A stretch of DNA of 64,000 nucleotides from Deefgea tanakiae (GTDB taxonomy: Bacteria; Pseudomonadota; Gammaproteobacteria; Burkholderiales; Chitinibacteraceae), in NCBI RefSeq assembly GCF_019665765.1, contig NZ_CP081150.1, positions 1,736,001-1,800,000 of the forward strand. Direction: 5' to 3'. Of this stretch, positions 56,810 to 64,000 are shown piece by piece (positions within the stretch are counted from its first letter, which is position 1; each line of letters begins with the position of its first letter). The position numbers and the translations under genes were made by a program. The notes beneath the pieces were generated by a model. The model saw nothing but the letters and a program-made list of their open reading frames with translations, had not been told where the DNA came from and made no database searches.

Positions 56810-59425
56810 ATGACATCAGCACAGATTCGCCAAAAGTTCTTGGACTTTTTCGCCAGCAAAGGCCACCAAATTGTGGCGTCTTCCAGCTTGATTCCTTTGA
56901 ATGACCCGACCATTTTGTTCACCAATGCCGGGATGAACCAATTTAAAGACGTATTTTTAGGTTTTGATAAACGCTCGTACACACGCGCAACGTCTAGCCA
57001 AAAATGCGTACGCGCTGGTGGTAAACACAACGACCTCGAAAACGTCGGCTATACCGCCCGCCACCATACCTTTTTTGAAATGCTCGGCAACTTCTCGTTT
57101 GGCGATTATTTCAAACGCGATGCGATTTTCTACGCATGGGAATTTCTGACTGGCCCAGAATGGCTCGCCATTCCAAAAGAAAAACTGATGGTCACCGTGT
57201 ACGCCACGGATGACGAAGCTTACGATATCTGGAACAAAGAAATCGGCGTACCCGCCGACAAAATCGTTCGCATTGGCGACAACAAAGGCCCGGGAGCATC
57301 AGACAATTTCTGGCAAATGGGCGACACTGGCCCGTGTGGTCCATGTAGCGAAATTTTCTACGACCACGGCGCACACCACTGGGGTGGCCCTCCAGGATCG
57401 CCTGAAGAAGACGGCGACCGTTTCATCGAAATCTGGAACAACGTGTTTATGCAATTCAACCGTGACGAAGCCGGTGTATTGCATCCACTGCCAAAACCAT
57501 CGGTGGATACCGGCATGGGCTTGGAGCGGATTTCTGCCGTCATGCAAGGCGTACACGCCAATTACGAAATCGATTTGTTTCGACATCTGCTTGCCGCAGC
57601 GAAACGCGAAACCGGCGCTGCGGATGCTGATTCGCCATCGCTACGTGTGATTGCCGACCATATTCGCTCTTGTGCGTTCTTGGTCGCCGATGGCGCATTG
57701 CCAGCCAACGATGGCCGTGGGTATGTATTGCGCCGGATTATCCGCCGCGCGGTACGTCATGGTTACAAGCTCGGTCAAAAAGGTTATTTCTTCCACAAAC
57801 TGGTTGCGCCATTGGCTGAAGTGATGGGTGATGCCTATCCAGAATTGCGTCAGCGCCAAGCGCATATTGTTGAAGCACTCAAAAACGAAGAAGAAATCTT
57901 CGGCCGCACGCTTGACAACGGCATGGCCTTGCTCGACACCGTGTTGGCTGGTGGCAAGCAAGTGCTCGATGGCGATGTCGCGTTCAAATTGTCTGACACT
58001 TACGGCTTCCCAATCGATTTGACTGCTGACGTATGCCGCGAGCGCAATGTCACTGTCGATATCGCCGGCTTTGAAGCCGCACTCGAAGTACAACGCAAGC
58101 AATCGAAAGCGGCTGGCTCATTCAAAATGACGGCAGGCTTGGCCTACGAAGGCGAGGCTTCTTGCTTCCACGGCTATCTTGAGAGCAGCCGCTCAGCCAA
58201 AGTATTGGCGCTGTATAAAGGCAGCGAACAAGTACAAACGCTTGAAAATGGCGACGAAGGCGTAGTTGTTCTCGATCACACGCCGTTTTATGCTGAATCA
58301 GGCGGCCAAGCTGGCGATGTCGGCGTGATTGCTGGCCCTGGCGTATTTAATGTCACCGACACACAAAAAGTGAAAGCTGATGTATTTGGTCACCAAGGCC
58401 AAATCATCAGCGGCACACTGAAAGTGGGCGATGAAGTTACCGCCAGCATCGATATTGCCAAGCGCCAAGCCAGCCAACGAAATCACTCAGCAACGCATTT
58501 ATTGCACGCTGCGCTGCGCGAAGTGCTCGGCACGCACGTTGAGCAAAAAGGCTCTTTGGTGAATGCAGAGCGCACACGCTTTGACTTCTCGCACCCGAAA
58601 GCGGTCACTGCGGAAGAAATCGCCAAGATCGAAAGCTTGGTCAACCACGTCATCATGGCCAACGAAGAAGCCCAAGTTCGCTTAATGAGCTACGACGACG
58701 CGATTAAATTCGGCGCAATGGCTTTGTTCGGCGAGAAATACGGCGACGAAGTTCGCGTATTGAAAATGGGCGAGTTCTCAACCGAACTGTGTGGCGGTAC
58801 GCACGTTACACGCACAGGCGATATTGGCTTATTCAAGATCGTTGCTGAAGGTGGTATTGCTGCAGGCGTTCGCCGGATTGAAGCGATTACCGGAACTGCT
58901 GCACTCGTAGCTGTGCAAGCACAAGATGCTGAACTCAAAACAGCAACGACTATCGTTGGCGCACACGCTGGTGAATTGCTCGGTAAGCTGGAAAAAATAC
59001 AAGCTGACCTGAAAGCGGCGCAAAAAGAAATTACCGCACTCAAAGGCCAAATGGCATTCGGTCAACTCGACCAACTGCTTGCGGTTGGCATGCGAACTAT
59101 CAACGGCGTACGTTGCATTGGCAGCGTAGTCGAAGACGTTGACGCTGCGACCTTGCGCGAGATGAGCAATAAGCTGATGGATCGCTTAGAAAGCGGCATC
59201 GCCCTACTCGCTTGTGTAGCCGATGGTAAAGTCAGCCTCATCGCCCGCGTGTCGTCTGATTTGACTAGCAAAGTGAAAGCAGGTGAACTCGTTAATGTTG
59301 CTGCGCAACTCGTCGGCGGTAAAGGCGGCGGCCGCCCTGATCTTGCCCAAGCGGGTGGTACTGAACCCGCCAAATTGCAAGAAGCTATGCAGGCTGCGGC
59401 GAGTTGGTTGGAGAGTAAACTGTAA
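56810..59425 (+). CDS. alaS: Alanyl-tRNA synthetase
   Basis: Charges tRNA-Ala and edits mischarged Ser or Gly. The 871 residues are full length. The aminoacylation domain opens with [21 protein letters not shown] and has motif 2 [22 protein letters not shown] near 60-81 and motif 3 GMGLERI near 233. The editing domain has zinc ligands in [13 protein letters not shown] near 557-569 and [13 protein letters not shown] near 661. The C-terminal C-Ala/DHHA1 domain ends [15 protein letters not shown] near 838. It is monocistronic, followed by a strong terminator. Beyond it the accessory region begins. Confidence 0.98.
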   Translation: MTSAQIRQKFLDFFASKGHQIVASSSLIPLNDPTILFTNAGMNQFKDVFLGFDKRSYTRATSSQKCVRAGGKHNDLENVGYTARHHTFFEMLGNFSFGDYFKRDAIFYAWEFLTGPEWLAIPKEKLMVTVYATDDEAYDIWNKEIGVPADKIVRIGDNKGPGASDNFWQMGDTGPCGPCSEIFYDHGAHHWGGPPGSPEEDGDRFIEIWNNVFMQFNRDEAGVLHPLPKPSVDTGMGLERISAVMQGVHANYEIDLFRHLLAAAKRETGAADADSPSLRVIADHIRSCAFLVADGALPANDGRGYVLRRIIRRAVRHGYKLGQKGYFFHKLVAPLAEVMGDAYPELRQRQAHIVEALKNEEEIFGRTLDNGMALLDTVLAGGKQVLDGDVAFKLSDTYGFPIDLTADVCRERNVTVDIAGFEAALEVQRKQSKAAGSFKMTAGLAYEGEASCFHGYLESSRSAKVLALYKGSEQVQTLENGDEGVVVLDHTPFYAESGGQAGDVGVIAGPGVFNVTDTQKVKADVFGHQGQIISGTLKVGDEVTASIDIAKRQASQRNHSATHLLHAALREVLGTHVEQKGSLVNAERTRFDFSHPKAVTAEEIAKIESLVNHVIMANEEAQVRLMSYDDAIKFGAMALFGEKYGDEVRVLKMGEFSTELCGGTHVTRTGDIGLFKIVAEGGIAAGVRRIEAITGTAALVAVQAQDAELKTATTIVGAHAGELLGKLEKIQADLKAAQKEITALKGQMAFGQLDQLLAVGMRTINGVRCIGSVVEDVDAATLREMSNKLMDRLESGIALLACVADGKVSLIARVSSDLTSKVKAGELVNVAAQLVGGKGGGRPDLAQAGGTEPAKLQEAMQAAASWLESKL

Positions 59426-59505
59426 TCGCAGTAAATTAAAGCAAACAGCCACCCCTTGTTATATGGTGTAGGTTAATGCTACTAATGCACCAATACTAAC
59501 CAACT

Positions 59506-59541
59506 AAAATGCCATTCTTAACCTTAAGAATGGCATTTTTT
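59506..59541. terminator. Terminator after alaS
   Basis: AAAATGCCATTCTTAA (59506-59521) and TTAAGAATGGCATTTT (59524-59539) form a perfect 16-bp stem with a two-base loop, followed by further T. The 226 bases from here to the HsdR remnant hold nothing recognisable. Confidence 0.92.
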
Positions 59542-59767
59542 ATGTGCGCAATATTGAAATGTGGTGTTAAAACTGCACTAATAGGGGTTGAGTTACTATT
59601 GTAGTTAGGGTGTTCCTAAAACTTAGATCAGTCTGGATGAACTATGGTTTGCATAAGGTTTGATTCTAAGATTTATTAAGCATGAGCAGACACCAACTCA
59701 AACCCTCCAAACCTGCACCCATCAGCGTCAACCATTCCTTGCATGCCAATAATCTGGAATCACGGCT

Positions 59768-60343
59768 TCAACTGATTTCCAGAGTGCGGGTGGTGGTCGT
59801 GGTGTTTGAGGTGGCATAGAGACGCAATTGGTCGATACCGCTTTCCATCGGATTGGCGATATACGGCGATTTTGCCTCAATCACCGCCAGCGGCAAGCCA
59901 TTCACAAAAAGCACAATATCGGGAATCACATTCTGATTAATGCCCTCGATTTTGAACTGATTAACGCACAAAAATTCATTATTGCTGATGTCGTCAAAGT
60001 CGATGATCTTTACCGTCTACCCACGACGGCCATACCCCAAATCCTGTTCGACCGACTGGTAATGCACCAAGGTTTGCCACAGTTTTTGGTTAGCCTCCAT
60101 CAAGGTCACCGTCACCGGATGCGTAATCTCGCGCATCACCTTGCGCAGATTTTCATCGCTAATCCACGGATTAATCCGCAAAATCGCCGCCCGCAAGCGC
60201 TTCTCTAGCACCACCTCACGCCAATATTCACGTTCGCCGTTGGGCGTAGGAGCAAAATCATTGCCATTCAAATAAATCCAGCCCAAGGCTTGTAATTGCT
60301 CAAGTGCGGGCAGTTCTACTTTGTCGAATTCGTCGTTGGTCAT
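59768..60343 (-). pseudogene. Type I restriction enzyme HsdR, N-terminal remnant (amber codon, truncated)
   Basis: Read from ATG 60343, the first 108 residues (MTNDEFDKVELPALEQLQAL, then LRAAILRINPWISDENLRKVMREITHP and SVEQDLGYGRRG) match the HsdR N-terminus. A TAG at 60019-60017 interrupts where Gln (CAG) is usual. The same frame then continues TVKIIDFDDISNNEFLCVNQFKIEGI and keeps the PD...ExK nuclease core in PDIVLFVNGLPLAVIEAKSP. Similarity stops after QLRLYA, followed by a Thr-rich junk tail to the stop at 59768. The motor domains of a roughly 1000-residue HsdR are gone. No hsdM or hsdS is in the window. Confidence 0.88.
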
Positions 60344-60414
60344 GCGCAGAGTCTATGTGAGTGTTGAAGTTGCAGCTTAATATTTAAAGAAAAATTCAAT
60401 AAGTTCGCATGAAT

Positions 60415-63400
60415 TTAAAACTCCTTAATTGAGTCAATTGCAAAACGAACTTCTGGAAGAGCATCAACTGAGGCCTCTGCAAGTAACGCCTGTAGTGCAG
60501 GGTTTTCCGGTAGTTGGCCGACAAGTATTTTAGCCAATTTCACGCATGCTTCCCGAATACTGGATGAATTAACAGCCTCCCTACTTTTTGGATCAATATT
60601 GGCGTAGGTTGCTGCATTAAAGACATCAGGAATGGCCTCTGTCAGCGTTGCAACTTGCTCAGCAGATAAAAATTGTTCTTTGTACAGCTCACCTGAAATC
60701 CAAAGTAATTGTTGCAACCCCACCATGCGACCTGATTCGATAATAACGATTAATCTTGAAATCAAGCTTTTAAGCTGCAACGAGGTTGCCGCTCCTGATT
60801 GCCCCATCCATTTTTGCAGAGCAAAGGCCGCGTAAATCACGGCAACGGCATCTGAACTCTGCAAAGCCTTTTTAATATTCTTTTCAACGGAATAGGCTAT
60901 CTGCTCATCAATTTCTGTAAAGTAAATTAACGCAGGGAGAGCGGTAATGGCCTCATCAATTTGAGAGTAAAAAGCCTGTAATTGCTCAAATCGCTGATTA
61001 GTTTTCGCTTCGCTGGAGAGTGCCGGTGCAATTGCGGAGGAAAGTGCATTACCAATACTTTCAGCTAACTGCTTTTGATTGTTGCGAGCAGCTCCTAAAT
61101 AATCCGTATCGACTTTGAATGGTCGCCATTGCACCAGGCGATCAAACAAGATTAATGCCTGTTCTGGTGTAGGAAACAGATGTGTTTTCACATTCACAGC
61201 GGCATTTACCATTCCTGATAAAATCAAGACCGCTCGCTGAATTTCTGGGGATGGGTAGCTACGCAGTTCTTTCTGAGTATCAGTTAAAATATCCTCGTTA
61301 TGTTCATACAAATAACGATAAATCAATGATCTGACTTGTGCATTGTCCTCTGAAGGTAGGAGTAGATAGGCATGAGGATATAAGTTTGCTACGTTTGGCA
61401 ATAATTGGTATTCCGGCTTGCTTCCCCAAATTGCATCTGCTAATTTTGTTTGCTCTAATTGCGTCAGAAAACCTTCTTTTTCAACTAAGGGTAAAAGCCT
61501 CAATATGGCAGCGGAGCTCGATGTAGACTCGTCCGTTGCTACAGCATTGATTAGTTCGCCGATACGTTTTTCTAATCCGGGGCAATCATTACGCTCGTTG
61601 ATGTGATGAATCACGGGATTTGGCCAGCGATCTCCATCGCTGGTTGGCACTTCAAGGGCCAAGGGAAACACTAACGTATTTGCCAATAACCCCCCCTGAT
61701 CTATCGCTGGAATGCTTATTAGCGAATGAGTTAGTAGAGAGCCGATGACTTCAAACAACCAGAAATGTTGCAAGTTCGACTGTTGCCCGAGTGAGAGAGC
61801 CAACCTAAAAATTTCTTTGGCCTTTTCTGTAGGTACTCGAATAGCTAGACGTGCTAATACCTCAATTAGAACCAGTAAAACAGAAAGTGCATGGTCTTGC
61901 TGCTCATCGGTGCCATTGCCCCGCAGTTTTCGCCAGTAATCAATCGCGATCAAAATACGATCAATCAAAATATCCACAACATCTTTTGATGCTCTAGCAA
62001 CACCGATCCGAGTAAAAAAATCTTTGATTGTTGGCGAAGTTTCACTGTTAGCAGCGCGAATTGCTAAGGTATAGTTCCATAGCTCTATTCCGACACCGCC
62101 AGATAACATCAATTTTTCAACAGCCCAAGCGAGTAGATCTACGTTTATTAACGCTCGGCCAGAACGCAAAGGAATACCAACGCTTCTGGTCAATCCTTCC
62201 ATCAGGAAAAACTCGGCTGTTTCATTACTGATTGAATACTGGTTTGAGTTGTCCCGATAGTGGCCTTGTGTAAATGAAGGTTCAATTGGGTTTTGTTTTT
62301 TAATGAATTCTTCTTGCCGCTTTCGAAGTTTTTCTTGAATCTCTTCGATCCAGCGCCATGGATCGCATCTCCATTTTCGATACACACTTTCAGCAAATGC
62401 AGGAAGCTTTTCAGTCCCTTCTTGATCAAATCTAGCACTTCGAGCTGATTTTAGTAACCAATGAACCCAGGTTAGGCGCGATAAGGTAGAGATAGAGTTA
62501 CGATCACGGCGGTAGCTTTCACGTAATTCGCCATAAGCCTTGCTGATTAATTGAGTTCCTTCATCAAACCTCCCCAAAGCCATTAGCAATGCCGCTTGGC
62601 GTACTTTCCAAATGGGATCTTCGCCAATGATTTTTCCAAGCTCGACTTCCATGCCTGCATAATTCAACGCATCCCTAGCAACAAGGGCTCGATGGTAGGC
62701 TAATTCGGCTCCGGCATCTGGCAGATACTGCGCATGTTTTTCTAATACGCTGATCAGTGCGTGTATACGTTCTTGAACTACTGCCTTGCCCGCATCGTCA
62801 TCAGCATTTAGCCATCGACTGTTTTTAAGCAGTAATAAGGCAATTTCCAATTGTTGTCGTTTACTGATCGCGCATGGCTGATCAGGGTTGGCAAATTGGA
62901 AAAGGGTTTCCATAAGCCAAGGCGCAATGTACTCAAAAGTAATGTTATATCGCCATGCTATTTCGTAAACCAACTTGGCTCGATCTGCCTCGTCAAGCGC
63001 TGCAATGTTATTTGCACTGGGATATGGATCACATAGTTGAGAACGTATCTGCCACTGCAGTGCTGGAGGGCATACCAACCATCCAGGATAGGACTCTCGA
63101 TCACTTTTTAATGCATCTAGCTGCCCTTTTAACAGCGTGGCTGCGTATTCATGTTCTTTGTATGTGCGAGTGTGGTCATCTGAAGTAACTTGCGAACGAT
63201 GTAAATTACTTGGTGACCACTCATGAGGAGTCGTTTTGGAGCAGCCTTCGTCTTTCATTGCCAGCAGAAACGATTCAGTCGCATTTTGATGCCTGAGATC
63301 ACGATCATCAATATGTTTCACTAAATCCCACAAATCTATCGGGGCGACGTTGATCGACTCCAGATACTTGCGCTGCGCTGCTGTTAGATTTAAAGCGCCA

Positions 63401-64000
63401 ACCAGATAAATTTTCCGCGCATGATCGGCTAATTGATCGCGCACCCAACCAGCCCATTGCAAGAAATTGGGGTCGTCGCCAGAAAAACCCAGTAAACAAA
63501 GCTCATTTTCGATAAATACTTGCCGTGCAAAATTAATGAATGGCGCAAATTTTGCTGGATACGTTCGGTAATCTTCTTGTGCAGCAATAAAAGTGTCGGT
63601 GATTCCGATGGTACCGTGAAGCTTAACAATGCGCGGAGATGGTGCCCATGACAGATCTGCTGGCTTGGTGACTGGGGTGTAATAAGGACCGTGAACATCT
63701 TTGCACGCGCGTTCCAATAGTGTATCCCAATTGGTAGTCATGATTTCTGACCATGGCAACTCCAACAGTGACTGGTAAAGCGCTCCGGTTCTCCACGCCT
63801 CGTCGTCGATTTCGGAGCGAACTCGGTCGTTCAATGCTGCTTGCCCAAAGTAAGCTCGATATTCCTCCGCTACGCGTAAGGGATCAGAAAAACTGTGATT
63901 CTTATCATTGGGGCTGAGTTCTGCAACAAGCTTTTTGCTGAAATCATTCCACAGTGACATTTTCTTTTCGCCGCCGACGTGACATGCAGCGCTACGACTA
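60415..64000 (-). CDS. SIR2-domain anti-phage defence protein (DSR-like), N-terminus beyond window
   Basis: The frame is open from the stop at 60415 past the first Met (63960) to base 64000, giving at least 1194 residues. The in-frame 13 residues before that Met (SRSAACHVGGEKK) followed by MSLWNDFSKKL look like the degenerate NAD-loop start of a SIR2 fold, so the true start is probably outside. Counting from Met 63960, the SIR2 catalytic Asn is N77 in MTTNWDTLLE and the His H115 in RIVKLHGTIG; LLGFSGDDPNFLQWAGWVRD near 155 is the third motif. The remaining about 900 residues are helical, repeat-like, without known motifs, like the C-terminal sensor of defence-associated sirtuins that deplete NAD on infection. 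It is transcribed toward the HsdR remnant 71 bases away. Confidence 0.85.
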   Translation of the reverse strand, partial: SRSAACHVGGEKKMSLWNDFSKKLVAELSPNDKNHSFSDPLRVAEEYRAYFGQAALNDRVRSEIDDEAWRTGALYQSLLELPWSEIMTTNWDTLLERACKDVHGPYYTPVTKPADLSWAPSPRIVKLHGTIGITDTFIAAQEDYRTYPAKFAPFINFARQVFIENELCLLGFSGDDPNFLQWAGWVRDQLADHARKIYLVGALNLTAAQRKYLESINVAPIDLWDLVKHIDDRDLRHQNATESFLLAMKDEGCSKTTPHEWSPSNLHRSQVTSDDHTRTYKEHEYAATLLKGQLDALKSDRESYPGWLVCPPALQWQIRSQLCDPYPSANNIAALDEADRAKLVYEIAWRYNITFEYIAPWLMETLFQFANPDQPCAISKRQQLEIALLLLKNSRWLNADDDAGKAVVQERIHALISVLEKHAQYLPDAGAELAYHRALVARDALNYAGMEVELGKIIGEDPIWKVRQAALLMALGRFDEGTQLISKAYGELRESYRRDRNSISTLSRLTWVHWLLKSARSARFDQEGTEKLPAFAESVYRKWRCDPWRWIEEIQEKLRKRQEEFIKKQNPIEPSFTQGHYRDNSNQYSISNETAEFFLMEGLTRSVGIPLRSGRALINVDLLAWAVEKLMLSGGVGIELWNYTLAIRAANSETSPTIKDFFTRIGVARASKDVVDILIDRILIAIDYWRKLRGNGTDEQQDHALSVLLVLIEVLARLAIRVPTEKAKEIFRLALSLGQQSNLQHFWLFEVIGSLLTHSLISIPAIDQGGLLANTLVFPLALEVPTSDGDRWPNPVIHHINERNDCPGLEKRIGELINAVATDESTSSSAAILRLLPLVEKEGFLTQLEQTKLADAIWGSKPEYQLLPNVANLYPHAYLLLPSEDNAQVRSLIYRYLYEHNEDILTDTQKELRSYPSPEIQRAVLILSGMVNAAVNVKTHLFPTPEQALILFDRLVQWRPFKVDTDYLGAARNNQKQLAESIGNALSSAIAPALSSEAKTNQRFEQLQAFYSQIDEAITALPALIYFTEIDEQIAYSVEKNIKKALQSSDAVAVIYAAFALQKWMGQSGAATSLQLKSLISRLIVIIESGRMVGLQQLLWISGELYKEQFLSAEQVATLTEAIPDVFNAATYANIDPKSREAVNSSSIREACVKLAKILVGQLPENPALQALLAEASVDALPEVRFAIDSIKEF

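Noticed and set aside
57641-58102. A 153-codon minus-strand ORF opposite alaS
   Set aside because: It lies completely within the conserved alaS coding region and has no recognised motif.

Overview
The window looks like the chromosome of a moderate-GC betaproteobacterium, most likely of the order Neisseriales, possibly the chitin-degrading Chitinibacter/Deefgea side. This is an inference from protein resemblance, from the leuC-entericidin-leuD-leuB-usg order, from an orphan nagB and from the tsaB-rimI-UDG order; no taxonomic search could be run. Gene density is high, with many ATGA or TAATG stop/start overlaps, and strong symmetric hairpin terminators separate most convergent genes. Left part (1-9945): a dCTP deaminase cut by the window edge, a Bcp-type peroxiredoxin, a PIN-PhoH ATPase, then a long minus-strand stretch for leucine synthesis (leuC, a 39-residue entericidin-like lipoprotein, leuD, leuB), interrupted by nagB and followed by a periplasmic binding protein, an Asd-like pseudoenzyme (Usg type) and a small lipoprotein. 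A cluster of four hairpins lies between nagB and leuB. Second part (10-39.8 kb): a barnase/barstar-like secreted RNase with its inhibitor, a small DNA-binding protein, a radical SAM/universal stress pair, a thioesterase/TerB pair, a chemoreceptor with an extra C-terminal domain, a DNA glycosylase, UbiB, an arginine succinyltransferase catabolic operon (astA-astD-astB-astE, no astC) flanked by two NlpC/P60 hydrolases, an HDAC-like deacylase, a MoxR-DUF58-transglutaminase operon, hemH, a TctDE-like two-component system, yejA/yejB/yejE without yejF, and tsaB-rimI-UDG4. An AT-rich GIY-YIG nuclease gene and a nested palindromic repeat split yejA from yejB. Centre (39.9-45.6 kb): one complete rRNA operon on the minus strand (16S, tRNA-Ile GAT, tRNA-Ala TGC, 23S, 5S) with a visible promoter, two boxA-like antitermination sites and a terminator. 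Right part (45.7-59.4 kb): a RIO kinase, an NSS-family sodium symporter, then a divergent TetR regulator facing an eight-gene operon (FAD oxidoreductase, DUF1365, Cfa-like methyltransferase, chalcone-isomerase-like protein, GPH/MFS transporter, DUF3833 lipoprotein, SDR, NTF2-like protein). This looks like a membrane-lipid modification pathway; a 14-bp perfect palindrome lies in the divergent promoter region. A glycine-zipper lipoprotein and alaS follow. Right edge (59.5-64 kb): accessory defence DNA. It holds a truncated type I restriction HsdR remnant broken by an amber codon, and a very large SIR2-domain protein of the anti-phage sirtuin kind whose N-terminus lies beyond the window.
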